Part shown: positions 46,174 to 55,610 of the stretch, in pieces
How the letters are laid out: the number at the start of each line of letters is the position of its first letter
How positions within the stretch are numbered: the stretch's first letter is position 1
Origin: an uncultured Alistipes sp.
GTDB taxonomy: Bacteria; Bacteroidota; Bacteroidia; Bacteroidales; Rikenellaceae
Assembly (NCBI GenBank): GCA_948442615.1
Contig: CAOJSG010000002.1
Location: 20,289 to 84,288 of the forward strand
Direction: 5' to 3'
DNA: 64,000 bases
The notes under the pieces: generated by a model
Databases searched by the model: none
Told to the model about the DNA's origin: nothing
The model's input: the letters and a program-made list of their open reading frames with translations, nothing else
Translations under genes and position numbers: made by a program

Positions 46174-47741
46174 GACGGATGCTTTTGTTGCTGATGCTGG
46201 CGTGGGGCGCGGGTGCGGTCGCCCAGCCGCGGTTCGAGGAGGTGCGGCACCGCAATCCGTGGAACGACGGCGCCAACGCCGCGGGCGTGCGGGCGGACAG
46301 CCTGAGCCGCTCCTATGCCGAGGCCTACTTCACCAAGCAGAACGGCGGCTGGATCGACCATTCGGGGTCGGACGACAGCTGGAACGCCGGTGCGCGCACC
46401 GCTTCGATCCGCCATTTCGAACGGGTTTCGTTCTTCGGCGGCTTCTCCTACGACTATTTCGAGGGGCGGAACATGTGCGGCTCGATGCTTTCGCGGCCCG
46501 GTTACTACCCGGTGGATATTCTGGAGTTCACGCCCGGCCGCAAGGTGCGCGAGACCTATGCCTTCACGGGCGGGCTGGCCGTGCGGCTGCACCGGCGGTG
46601 GACGGCCGGTCTGCGGATGGATTTCGAGGCGCAGAACTACGCCAAGCGCCGCGACCTGCGCCATAAGAATACGATGCTCGATTTCCGGGTCGCTCCGGGC
46701 ATCCTCTACGAGGCGGGGCGCCTGCGGGCGGGTGCCGCCTATCTTTTCGGGAAGAATTCCGACCGTGCGGAGGCCGAGCAGATCGGCCTGAAGGGCACGT
46801 CGTACTACGCCTTCTTCGACAAGGGGCTCTACTACGGCACGCAGGAGCTGTGGGACGGCAACAACATCCACCTCAAGGAGTCGGGCATCGACGGATTCCC
46901 GCTCAAGGAGCTGATGCACGGCGTGGCGGCGCAGCTGCAGTACGGCGCGGCGTATGCCGAGGCGACGTACGGCCGTACGCACGGCGACACGGGCGAGAAG
47001 GACCTCACGTGGCACGAGTTCGAGGGCGAACGCGCCGCCGTGCGGGGCGTCGTGACGCTGCCGGACGGCGGGCGGCTGCACATCGTGCGGGCCGGGTTCG
47101 AGTGGTATCGCCAGGACAACCGCGAGATGCTCGTGGGCAAGGAGAACGTCGACGGCGTGACCACGAACCGGATCTACGGCTCGACGCCCGTCTTCGGACG
47201 CCGGGGCGCCCGGGCGAGCGGCGAGTACGAATTGTCGGCCGAACGCGCGGTCTTGCGGGCGGGCGGCAGCTACACGCAGATCGAACGCCGCTCGACGCTG
47301 CGCTACCCCGAGACGCGCGGCCAGGAGCTGCACTTCACGGAGTGTTTCGTGCGCGGCCGGCGCAGCTGGGGCCGGTTCGACCTGGAGCTGGGGCTCGACT
47401 GCCGCTGGGGCGGCAGCGAGGAGAAGTCGCTGCGCAGCATGCAGTTATGGGGTAAGTGGGAGCCGGTCTATCGTCCGCTCGGGATCGACGGCGGCCTCCT
47501 GTTCCGGTCGGACGACACGACCGTGGCCGGCGACGGCTATCCGCAGCAGCTGACGGACTATTACGAGCGCGAGCGCGAGTGGCTGACGGCCACCCGCATG
47601 GGGGTCGACGCCGGCGTGCGGTGCCATATCCGCAGGTTCTATATCGACCTGTCGGGGCGTTACGAGCGCGGCTTCGGCGTCCGCTGCACCCCGGGTGCGC
47701 AGCGGGGGACGCTGACGCTCGGCGTGGGTTACGATTTCTGA
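46170..47741 (+). CDS. DUF6850-type outer-membrane beta-barrel protein
   Basis: This 523-residue protein has a signal peptide (MRRMLLLLMLAWGAGAVAQ) and a succession of amphipathic strands with aromatic belts (HFERVSFFGGFSYDYFEGRNMCGSM, RRWTAGLRMDFEAQNYAKRRD). The C-terminal strand ends in RGTLTLGVGYDF, whose final Phe is a BAM signal. This matches DUF6850, a barrel family usually following DUF4876. The correct start is 46170, overlapping the lipoprotein stop (ATGA); the ORF-track start at 44988 is shadow. Function unknown; it could be a porin-like partner for the receptor system. Confidence 0.8.
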   Translation: MRRMLLLLMLAWGAGAVAQPRFEEVRHRNPWNDGANAAGVRADSLSRSYAEAYFTKQNGGWIDHSGSDDSWNAGARTASIRHFERVSFFGGFSYDYFEGRNMCGSMLSRPGYYPVDILEFTPGRKVRETYAFTGGLAVRLHRRWTAGLRMDFEAQNYAKRRDLRHKNTMLDFRVAPGILYEAGRLRAGAAYLFGKNSDRAEAEQIGLKGTSYYAFFDKGLYYGTQELWDGNNIHLKESGIDGFPLKELMHGVAAQLQYGAAYAEATYGRTHGDTGEKDLTWHEFEGERAAVRGVVTLPDGGRLHIVRAGFEWYRQDNREMLVGKENVDGVTTNRIYGSTPVFGRRGARASGEYELSAERAVLRAGGSYTQIERRSTLRYPETRGQELHFTECFVRGRRSWGRFDLELGLDCRWGGSEEKSLRSMQLWGKWEPVYRPLGIDGGLLFRSDDTTVAGDGYPQQLTDYYEREREWLTATRMGVDAGVRCHIRRFYIDLSGRYERGFGVRCTPGAQRGTLTLGVGYDF

Positions 47742-47826
47742 GCCGCCGGACCCGCCGGGGCGAGGAACCGGCGGGCGCGATGCCGGACCGGAACGATGAT
47801 TATCAATCAACTAAATACACAGGCGT

Positions 47827-49410
47827 ATGAAAAGACTATTTTTGACGATGACGATCGCGGCGCTCGGTTTCGCCGGCTGTTCGAAAGAGGAGAGCGCTCC
47901 GTTCGCGGGCGAGAAACAGGTGCGGATCGATCCGACGATCGTGTCGCGTGCCACGGAGGTGGACTTCGAGACGGGCGACCGGATCGGACTGACGATCGCG
48001 GCGAGCGATGCCGCGCTCGGCTCGGAGAACAACTGCCTGACCTTCGACGAGACGACGGGCGTCTTCTCGTCCGACCTGAAATGGTTCTCGAAAGAGGGCG
48101 CCACGGCGTCGCTCGCGGCTTACTACCCCTATGCGGAGGCCGGCGTGCCGACGACGTTCGCCGTGAAGGCCGACCAGACGGCGGCGGCCGACTATACGGC
48201 GTCGGACTTCATGACGGCCTACAAGGCCGATGTGGAGCCGACGGCTGCGGCCGTGGGCATGACGTTCCGCCACCGCATGACCAAGCTGCTCCTGCGTGTG
48301 AACAACACGACCGGAACGAAGGTGGCGCGGGTGCTCGTCGGCAACTTCATCGGCACGGGTAAGGTCGACGTGGCCGCCGGAACGGTGACGGCCGATGCTG
48401 CGGCCGAGAAGATCGAAGCCGCGGCCAATGCGGTCGAGGCCGACAAGACCTACCGCGTGCTGGTCGTTCCGCAGTCGGCGGCGCTGACCGTGACCGTGGA
48501 GATGGCCGACGGCAAGACGATGACGCAGAAGCAGACGATGACCGAACTGAAGTCGGGCGGTCAGTATTCGGTGGTGCTGGAGCTGGCCGACGATTCGTTC
48601 GACGTGACGATCTCGGGCGACATCGAGAACTGGACCGACGAGGGGACCATCGAACCCGAGCCCGTCGTCGACTTCGAGGAGGGCGAGACGTCGTTCACCT
48701 ATGCCGGTGCGACCTACGGATTCAAGACCCTGGCCGACGGCAACACCTGGATGACCGAGAATCTCCGCTACGTGCCGGCCGGGAAGACCCCGTCGGCCGA
48801 TCCGAAGGAGGAGGCCGGAATCTGGTATCCGCAGGCGGTCGTTGAGACCGACGGCACGTATGCCGCTGCGGTTTCGACCGATGCGGACTACATCGCCCGC
48901 GTGGGGTATTACTACGATTTCCGCACGGCGGTCGGCGTCGATGCGATCACGGCCGAGAACTCCACCTCCTTCGAGGGTGCGCAGGGCATCTGCCCCTCGG
49001 GCTGGCACATCCCGACGGGCGCCGAATTCACGGCGCTGGTCGCTGCCTACAAGTCGTCGGACGGCAAGACCTACTGGGCCGACCTGGACGAGGCGGGCTT
49101 CAACACGACCCTGATCCAGCTGCGCATGCGCAACACCACGGCGCAGACCGGCTCGTGGTCGACGGCCGTCAATGCCCAGAGCCACGAGTTCTCGGGCGGC
49201 TGGCTCATGTCCTCCACGGCCAACACCACCGGCGGAAACAACTACAAGGTGAACGAGACCACCGGCGCCGTCACTTCGCAGAACAAGGCGTTGATGTTCC
49301 TCAACACCTATGTAGCGAATACGGGTGCCACCAACGTTTCGATGTCGGTGTCCAACGCCTCGAACTTTGCGGGCATTCCCGTGCGGTGTGTGCGCGACAC
49401 GGCCAAATAG
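47827..49410 (+). CDS. Fimbrillin-family lipoprotein with C-terminal FISUMP domain
   Basis: This 527-residue lipoprotein starts MKRLFLTMTIAALGFAGCSKEES (lipobox Cys at about 19). Residues about 25-270 resemble Mfa1/FimA-type fimbrillin donors (DRIGLTIAASDAALGSENNCLTFDETTGVFSSDLKWF, then FRHRMTKLLLRV). After an acidic linker, residues about 285-527 match the FISUMP (Fib_succ_major) domain: TWMTENLRYVPAG, GICPSGWHIPTGAEFTALV, GGWLMSS and IPVRCVRD. It is probably surface exposed and may be a pilus subunit or adhesin. An 85-bp gap separates it from the DUF6850 gene. Confidence 0.86.
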   Translation: MKRLFLTMTIAALGFAGCSKEESAPFAGEKQVRIDPTIVSRATEVDFETGDRIGLTIAASDAALGSENNCLTFDETTGVFSSDLKWFSKEGATASLAAYYPYAEAGVPTTFAVKADQTAAADYTASDFMTAYKADVEPTAAAVGMTFRHRMTKLLLRVNNTTGTKVARVLVGNFIGTGKVDVAAGTVTADAAAEKIEAAANAVEADKTYRVLVVPQSAALTVTVEMADGKTMTQKQTMTELKSGGQYSVVLELADDSFDVTISGDIENWTDEGTIEPEPVVDFEEGETSFTYAGATYGFKTLADGNTWMTENLRYVPAGKTPSADPKEEAGIWYPQAVVETDGTYAAAVSTDADYIARVGYYYDFRTAVGVDAITAENSTSFEGAQGICPSGWHIPTGAEFTALVAAYKSSDGKTYWADLDEAGFNTTLIQLRMRNTTAQTGSWSTAVNAQSHEFSGGWLMSSTANTTGGNNYKVNETTGAVTSQNKALMFLNTYVANTGATNVSMSVSNASNFAGIPVRCVRDTAK

Positions 49411-49627
49411 GCGGCTCGCCCGGACATGATGCGGATAAGCCGGCCCGTTCGCGGGTCGGTTTATGCCGTTTCGGCGCCGACCTTCGCGAACCCGTGCGGG
49501 ACGGTCGCGGCGCGGAGGCTCCGTTCGCGCAACGGCGTGCGGACCGTGCGGACCGCGACCGCTCCGGCCGGATGCGGCGGGCGGCGCTGCGGATACGAAC
49601 ACAACACAAACTCAATACGAACGATCG

Positions 49628-51580
49628 ATGAAAAGAAAACCGAACTACTTGAAACACCTGCTGCAATGGGGCGTGCTGATCGCCATTGCGGGCACGGTGT
49701 CGTGGGCCGCGTGGGGCGATCAGCCCGTGGACGTGGAGAAGTATTGTCCTTTCGGCGGGTTGCAGGCTTTCGGCACCTATCTGGTCAACAATTCGCTGGC
49801 CTGCTCGATGTCGATGCTCCAGATCATGATGGGACTCGTGCTGGCCGCCGGAGTCATCCTCTTCTCGAAGCTCTTCTGCGGCTATCTGTGTCCGCTGGGG
49901 ACCCTCGGCGAATGGATGGGCAAGGCGGGCCGCAAAATGCGGCTGCAGATCGACGTGCGGCCGGGCGGCGCGGCTGACCGTGCGCTGCGTATCTTCAAAT
50001 ACGCGCTGCTGTTCACGATCCTCTATTTCACGCTCTCGTCGAGCGAACTTTTCTGCAAGAAACTCGATCCCTACTACGCGATGGCCACCGGTTTCCGGGG
50101 CGAGATCGTGCCGTGGATGGCCGCCGTGTCCGTCGTGCTGCTCTTCCTGGGGTCGTTCGTCGTGCGGATGTTCTGGTGCAAATACGTCTGTCCGCTGGGC
50201 GCCGCGAGCAACATCTTCAAGTTCACCCCCGTGTTCGCTGCGGCGGGCCTCGTCTGCTGGGGCCTGAGCGCCGCCGGCATCGAGGGCGCCTGGGTGTGGG
50301 TGATCGCCGCCACGTGCGCGGTGTGCTGGCTCGTGGAGATCGTCAAGCTGCGCAGTTGCCGCTTCCCGCTGCTGACCGTGGTCCGCGACGAGGCGGCCTG
50401 CAACGGTTGCAAGCTGTGCGAGAAGAAATGTCCCTATAACATTCCGCTGCACGACATGACGAAGGTCCGCCACGTCGACTGCACGTTGTGCGGACAGTGC
50501 GTTGCGGCCTGTACGACCGATGCGCTGCAGATCGGCGGCCGCCGTTCGCTGCGCTGGGTGCCGGGGCTGCTGGCCGTCGCGCTGTTCGGCGCGGCCGTAT
50601 GGCTGGGTACGAGCCTCGAGCTGCCCACCATCGACGAGAAGTGGGGCGACTACGAGCAGGTCGAAGGGCTGCGGACCTACGAAATGGAGGGCTTGCAGAC
50701 GATCAAGTGCTTCGGCTCGTCGAAGGCTTTCTCGGCCAAGATGCAGACCGTGCCCGGCGTCTACGGCGTGAAGACCTTCGTGAACCGTCACGGCATCGAG
50801 GTGCTCTACGACCCGTCGCGGACCGATACGCTGAAGATCCAGGAGGCGATCTTCACCCCCACGCAGCGCAAGTTCGCCACGCCCGGCGAGGAGCTGTCCG
50901 AGCTGCAGCTGTTCGCGCTCGGCGTCGAAGGGCTGCGCGACAGGATGGATATGGTCTATTTCGGCATGGTGCTCCAGCGCATCGAGGGGGTCTACGGCTT
51001 CACGGCCGAGTTCGCCTGCCCGGTGGACGTGAAGGTCTATGCCGATCCGGCAGCGGCCGTCACGCCCGAGCGGTTCGCCGAGGCGATCGACGCCGAGGAG
51101 CTGGTGATGAAGGTCAAGGACGGCGAGAAGGTCGTGCCGCTGCACTTCGAACTGAAGAGCTGCGCCGCAGCGGGCACGGTCCCGAGCGACGATTTCGTGC
51201 GCGAGATGTTCCGCGACGTGGAGAAACTGTCGGGCCGCTTCGTCGAGAACATCGGCAAGTGGGGCGACGAGACGCAATTCCCGCAGGCGGTCTACGAAAT
51301 GCCGCTGCCGAGCATCGAGAAGATGCCCGTGCGGCTGGGATTCCCCTATTTCAAGAGCTTCCTGTCGTGCACGGAGGGTATTCTTTCGGTCGATTTCGTG
51401 CTGCGCGGGCGCGTGCCGACCCTGCGGCTCCACTACGTGGAGTCGATGTGGGATGATGCGCGCATCTGGCAGGAGATCTTCCAGGCGCCCGTGTGGACGC
51501 TGCGCATGGCCGACGGCACCTTCAAGGAGTCGGAACCCCGGCTGAAGTTCATGCAGGAGGGGGCCACCGTCGAAGAGTAG
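49628..51580 (+). CDS. Membrane polyferredoxin (NapH/CcoG-like) with tandem HMA-like repeats
   Basis: This 650-residue inner-membrane protein has about five helices. It carries the NapH/NosR motifs YCPFGGLQAF, CGYLCPLGTLGEW (about 84) and CKYVCPLGAASNI (about 184). Two 4Fe-4S clusters follow: CNGCKLCEKKCPYNIP (about 258) and CTLCGQCVAACTTDAL (about 285). The C-terminus holds three stretches with HMA-like spacing (about 353-415, 437-500 and 573-625; TVPGVYGVKTF, RIEGVYGFTAEF and CTEGILSVDF), none with the CxxC metal site. It would move electrons across or along the inner membrane. The start at 49628 opens the family sequence. It lies 217 bp after the fimbrillin gene. Confidence 0.85.
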   Translation: MKRKPNYLKHLLQWGVLIAIAGTVSWAAWGDQPVDVEKYCPFGGLQAFGTYLVNNSLACSMSMLQIMMGLVLAAGVILFSKLFCGYLCPLGTLGEWMGKAGRKMRLQIDVRPGGAADRALRIFKYALLFTILYFTLSSSELFCKKLDPYYAMATGFRGEIVPWMAAVSVVLLFLGSFVVRMFWCKYVCPLGAASNIFKFTPVFAAAGLVCWGLSAAGIEGAWVWVIAATCAVCWLVEIVKLRSCRFPLLTVVRDEAACNGCKLCEKKCPYNIPLHDMTKVRHVDCTLCGQCVAACTTDALQIGGRRSLRWVPGLLAVALFGAAVWLGTSLELPTIDEKWGDYEQVEGLRTYEMEGLQTIKCFGSSKAFSAKMQTVPGVYGVKTFVNRHGIEVLYDPSRTDTLKIQEAIFTPTQRKFATPGEELSELQLFALGVEGLRDRMDMVYFGMVLQRIEGVYGFTAEFACPVDVKVYADPAAAVTPERFAEAIDAEELVMKVKDGEKVVPLHFELKSCAAAGTVPSDDFVREMFRDVEKLSGRFVENIGKWGDETQFPQAVYEMPLPSIEKMPVRLGFPYFKSFLSCTEGILSVDFVLRGRVPTLRLHYVESMWDDARIWQEIFQAPVWTLRMADGTFKESEPRLKFMQEGATVEE

Positions 51581-51666
51581 AGAGTCGAACGATCGGCGGG
51601 GAGCTTGCGGCGCCTCTTTCGGGGGCGTTCCGCAGGCTTCCCGTGCGATGAACGGATGCGAATACG

Positions 51667-53841
51667 ATGAAAAAGTGGATGATGGCGGTCGTGTGGGGGT
51701 TGCTCGCGTTGCAGCCCGCCGCGGCCGACGAAGGAATGTGGATGATCCAGCAGCTGGACGGCGATCTGTTGGCGCGGATGCGTGCCAAGGGACTGCGGCT
51801 CGGGCCGCGCGAGATTTACGACGAGAGCCGCCCGTCGCTGAGCGACGCCGTGGTGGCGATCGACGGAGGCGTGGGCACGGGAAGCATGATCTCCGACGAG
51901 GGGCTGATGATTACCAATCACCATGTGGCCTACAGCGACATCTGCGCGCTCTCCACGCCCGAGGCCAACTACCTCGAGACGGGATTCTGGGCGCAGAGCC
52001 GCGCAGAGGAGCTGCCCGTCGAGGGAAAGACCGTGTCGTTCCTGCGCAAGGTGATCGACGTGACGGACGAGGCGCAGGCACTGATCGCCGAGATGAAGGC
52101 CGCCGGACGGTGGACCGTGATGTCGACGCGAAGGCTTTTCGCCGACCTCGAACGGCGCCACGGCGAAGGCACGCCCTACGAGGCCAGCTGCGTCTCGCTG
52201 TGGAGCGGCCGGCGCTACCTGATCTATTTCTACGAAGTCTACCGCGACGTGCGGCTCGTCGGGGCGCCCCCCGTCTCGATCGGAGCCTTCGGCGGCACGA
52301 CCGACAATTGGGGGTGGCCTCAGCACAAGGGCGATTTCGCCCTCTATCGGGTCTATGCCGACCGCGAGGGCCGGCCGGCCGCCTATTCGCCCGACAACGT
52401 GCCGCTGCATCCGCGGCGGGTGCTGACGGTGGCCGCATCGGGCGTGCACGACGGCGACTTCACGATGGTGATCGGCTTTCCGGGCCGTACGCACCGTTAC
52501 GATTCGTCGTTCGCCGTCGAGGAGAAGCGTACGGTGAAGAATCCGGTCGTCGTGGCGTGCCGTCACGAGCGGATGGAGGTCATCGACCGGCGCATGCGCG
52601 CGAGCGACGAGGTGCGGATGAAGTATTCCGACGCCTATTTCGGACTGAGCAACTACGCCGATTACGCGCTGTGGGAGAATAAATGCCTGGGGCGCTTCGA
52701 CGTGGTCGCCATCCGTGCGGAGGAGGAGCGGCGCCTGCAGGCGTGGATCGAGGCCGATCCGGCGCGCACCGCGCGCTACGGCGAGCTGCTCGGCGGACTG
52801 AAGCGCGGATTCGATGCGCGCCGCGAGGCGATGCGTACGCGCACGTGGTTCCAGGAGTCGTGGCTCGGACCGAGCGAGGCGCTGCTGACGGCCAACCGCG
52901 TGGCCTCGTACGTCGCCAAGCTGCTCCGCGAACGGCGCGACACGCTCGACATCGCGGCCCGGGATGCGCAGAACGTGGTGTCCGGGTCCTGGCGGCTGAA
53001 CAAGAACTACGATGCGGCCACCGACCGCGAGCTGCTGGTCCGGATGGCGGACCGCTTCACGAAACATGTCGACCGTGCGTTGTGGGGCGAGGAGCTGGAG
53101 CGGATGTACGACCGCTATGCCGGCGATGCGCGGCGCATGGCGGGCGAGGCGTTCGATGCCTCCTGCTGCTCCGATGCCCGGCGCTACGAGGCGTTCTTCG
53201 CGCAGAACCGTCCGGTCGCCGAGCTGCTGGCCGATCCGCTGGTGGCGCTCGCCCGGTCGGTGAGCATTCCGCGCTTCGCCGCCATCGTCGAGCGGGCCGA
53301 GAAGGAGGCCGGAGTCGACGTCGGGGAGCTGACGCGCGAGTACGTGCAGGCGCTCTACGAGTTCCGCGAGGCGCAGGGCACGGCGCAATATCCCAATGCC
53401 AACTCGACCATGCGGCTGTCGTACGGTACGGTCGGGCCGGTCGATCCGGCCGACGGCGTGCATTACGATTCGCGTTCGACCGTGCGCGGCTATGACGAGA
53501 AGTACGACCCGGCCGACTACGAATTTCGGGTCGACGAACGGATGCGGTCGCTCGTCGCGGCGAAGCAGTGGGGCCGCTGGGGCGAACGGGGGACGCTCTA
53601 TGTCGATTTCCTGACCGACAACGACATCACGGGCGGCAATTCGGGCAGTCCCGTGCTGGACGGACGCGGCCGGCTCGTGGGGCTGGCCTTCGACGGCAAT
53701 CGCGAGTCGATGGCCAACGACCTCTATTTCGAACCCGACTGCTCGAAAACGGTCTGCGTGGACATCCGCTTCGTGATGTGGACGATCGAACACTATGCCG
53801 GGGCCGGCCGTCTGCTCGACGAACTGCGGTTCGTGCGGTAG
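51667..53841 (+). CDS. S46 family dipeptidyl-peptidase (DPP7-type)
   Basis: This 724-residue periplasmic serine exopeptidase of clan PA has a signal peptide (MKKWMMAVVWGLLALQPAAA). Triad candidates are His86 in ITNHHVAYSD, Asp near 223 in HKGDFALYRVY, and Ser659 in TGGNSGSPVLD. In S46 enzymes the residue 18 positions after the Ser decides specificity: Gly in DPP7 (hydrophobic P1) and Arg or Ser in DPP11 (acidic P1). Here it is Gly677 (LAFDGNRE), so DPP7-like cleavage of hydrophobic dipeptides is predicted. This fits a peptide-fermenting lifestyle, and the amino-acid fermentation operon lies just downstream. A strong terminator follows. Confidence 0.93.
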   Translation: MKKWMMAVVWGLLALQPAAADEGMWMIQQLDGDLLARMRAKGLRLGPREIYDESRPSLSDAVVAIDGGVGTGSMISDEGLMITNHHVAYSDICALSTPEANYLETGFWAQSRAEELPVEGKTVSFLRKVIDVTDEAQALIAEMKAAGRWTVMSTRRLFADLERRHGEGTPYEASCVSLWSGRRYLIYFYEVYRDVRLVGAPPVSIGAFGGTTDNWGWPQHKGDFALYRVYADREGRPAAYSPDNVPLHPRRVLTVAASGVHDGDFTMVIGFPGRTHRYDSSFAVEEKRTVKNPVVVACRHERMEVIDRRMRASDEVRMKYSDAYFGLSNYADYALWENKCLGRFDVVAIRAEEERRLQAWIEADPARTARYGELLGGLKRGFDARREAMRTRTWFQESWLGPSEALLTANRVASYVAKLLRERRDTLDIAARDAQNVVSGSWRLNKNYDAATDRELLVRMADRFTKHVDRALWGEELERMYDRYAGDARRMAGEAFDASCCSDARRYEAFFAQNRPVAELLADPLVALARSVSIPRFAAIVERAEKEAGVDVGELTREYVQALYEFREAQGTAQYPNANSTMRLSYGTVGPVDPADGVHYDSRSTVRGYDEKYDPADYEFRVDERMRSLVAAKQWGRWGERGTLYVDFLTDNDITGGNSGSPVLDGRGRLVGLAFDGNRESMANDLYFEPDCSKTVCVDIRFVMWTIEHYAGAGRLLDELRFVR

Positions 53842-53878
53842 CGCCGTCCCGGGAGAAACGTCTCCGGGAGGAAACGGA

Positions 53879-53913
53879 CGAGGGGACCGACACATCGTCG
53901 GTCCCCTCGTTTC
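53879..53913 (+). terminator. Intrinsic terminator after the S46 peptidase gene
   Basis: CGAGGGGACCGAC and GTCGGTCCCCTCG form a perfect 13-bp stem with a 5-base loop (ACATC), followed by TTTCG. It lies 38 bp after the peptidase stop. Confidence 0.85.
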
Positions 53914-54208
53914 GTGCGGATCCGGCAGGGACGGTTGCGGGGCCCGGCGGGCCGGATCGAGCCGATGGATTGTACCGAGCCGGCGGGTCGGCGGATGCCG
54001 CTTCGCGGTGCGGCGGCGGTCCGGGTTCGCGGGGACGGCACGCGGATGCGTGGTCCGGACATGCGGCGGACGGCTCCGGGACGATGGCGGGCAGGGATTC
54101 GCAGAGGCGGTACGGAGGGTCGCAACCACCCCTGCGGCGGCGGATAGCCGGGCGCTGTGGGGTGTCGGTCCCGGGGCGCGACGGCGATTGGGCGGCTCGG
54201 GCGGCGGA
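53914..54208. other. GC-rich spacer between convergent operons
   Basis: About 295 bp between the terminator and the end of the CoA-transferase gene, rich in CGG/CCG. No gene, promoter or second terminator is evident. Confidence 0.5.
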
Positions 54209-55510
54209 TCAGGACCGGGTGCCGAGCCGCAGGAACGAATAGCCGTAGCGTTTCGCGGCCTCGCGCTCGAGCTCTTCGCGCACCGAGGGGTGGGCGATGT
54301 CGATCAGCGCCCGCGCCCGCTCGGCCAGGTTGCGGCCCCGCAGCTGCGCCACGCCATACTCCGTGACGATGTGCTGCACCATGTGGCGGGTCGTCACCAC
54401 GCCTGCGCCCGGAGCGAGCAGCGCCCGGATCTTCGATTCGCCCCGGGGTGTGGTCGAGGGGATGGCGATGAAGGTCTTGCCCCCTTCGGAGAGCGCGCCG
54501 CCGTACATGAAGTCGTGCTGGCCGCCCACACCCGAGATGATGCGCGTACCGACCGAATCGGCGCATACCTGCCCCGTCAGGTCGACCTCCACGGCCGAGT
54601 TGATCGCCATCACCTTCGGGTTCTGCCGGATGCGGAACGGATCGTTCGTCCACGCCACATCCTTCATCACCAGCTCCTTGCGGTAATCCATGTAGTCGTA
54701 GAGCCGCCGCGATCCCAGGGCGAGCGAGGCGACGTTCATGCCGGGCAGCACCCGTTTCTGCGAATTGTCGATCACCCCCTTTTCGATGAGCGGCAGCACG
54801 CCGTCGGTCATCGCCTCGGTGTGCAGCCCCAGGTGCTTGTGCCCCTCGAGGGCCGCGAGCACGGCGTTCGGGATGCCGCCGACGCCGATCTGGAGCGTGG
54901 CTCCGTCGGGAATCAGCTCGGCGATGTAGTTGCCGATGCGGCGCTCGGTCTCGGAGGGGACGACGCTCGGCACCTCGACCAGCGGATCGTCGACCTCGAC
55001 GGCCGCGGCCAGCCGCGAGACGTGGATGCGGGCGTCGCCGTAGGAGTAGGGCATGGCGCGGTTGATCTGCGCGATGACGGTGCGGGCGCACTCCACGGCC
55101 GGGACGGCCAGGTCGGCCGACACGCCGAACGAGCAGTAGCCCTCGGCGTCGGGCGGCGAGACGTTGAGCAGCGCCACGTCGACCGGCAGCGTGCCGTCGC
55201 GGAACAGCCCCGGAATCTCGCCCAGGAAGGCCGGGATGGTCTGTCCGTAGCCGTCGGCCAGCCAGCTGCGGATGTTGTTGGCCACGAAGAGGCTGTTCAC
55301 GAGGAACGTCTCGCGGAACTCGGGCCGGCAGTAGGGCGCTTCGGCGCGGCCTACGGCGAAGGCCGAGTAGACGGTCACGTCGGTCAGTTCCGCGGCGCGG
55401 TCGGCCAGCGCCGCGACGAGCACCTCGGGGATGGAGGTGCTGCCCTGGATGTAGATGCGGCTGTGCGAACGGATGAGGGCGACGGCCTCGGCGGCTGTGG
55501 TGCAGTGCAT
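54209..55510 (-). CDS. Acyl-CoA hydrolase / CoA-transferase (4-hydroxybutyrate-type)
   Basis: This 433-residue family I CoA-transferase (AbfT/Cat1 group) exchanges CoA between an acyl-CoA and acetate. Motifs are GSTSIPEVLVAAL at the N-terminus, IPDGATLQIGVGGIPNAVLAALEGHKHLGLHTEAMTDG (the Glu of HTEAMTDG is the expected thioester residue), and the C-terminal VTEYGVAQLRGRNLAERARALIDIAHP. It is the last gene of the fermentation operon, 100 bp after the aminotransferase. There it could release CoA from arylacetyl- or branched acyl-CoA made by the oxidoreductase, giving acetyl-CoA for ATP synthesis. The exact substrate is inferred from context. Confidence 0.9.
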   Translation of the reverse strand: MHCTTAAEAVALIRSHSRIYIQGSTSIPEVLVAALADRAAELTDVTVYSAFAVGRAEAPYCRPEFRETFLVNSLFVANNIRSWLADGYGQTIPAFLGEIPGLFRDGTLPVDVALLNVSPPDAEGYCSFGVSADLAVPAVECARTVIAQINRAMPYSYGDARIHVSRLAAAVEVDDPLVEVPSVVPSETERRIGNYIAELIPDGATLQIGVGGIPNAVLAALEGHKHLGLHTEAMTDGVLPLIEKGVIDNSQKRVLPGMNVASLALGSRRLYDYMDYRKELVMKDVAWTNDPFRIRQNPKVMAINSAVEVDLTGQVCADSVGTRIISGVGGQHDFMYGGALSEGGKTFIAIPSTTPRGESKIRALLAPGAGVVTTRHMVQHIVTEYGVAQLRGRNLAERARALIDIAHPSVREELEREAAKRYGYSFLRLGTRS

Positions 55511-55610
55511 GGGCGGGGTGTTTTGGTCCGTGAATGGGGTGTGTCGTGCGGTTTGCGGCGTATGCGGAGGGAGGATCCGGACCTGGTCGCAGCCGGATCC
55601 TCCGCGCGGG

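Noticed and set aside
42099-47826. Polysaccharide utilisation locus (Sus-type)
   Set aside because: A TonB receptor is present but there is no SusD homologue, glycoside hydrolase or hybrid regulator nearby.
51667-53841. S46 peptidase as DPP11 (acidic P1 specificity)
   Set aside because: The specificity position 18 residues after the catalytic Ser is Gly (FDGN), not the Arg or Ser of DPP11.
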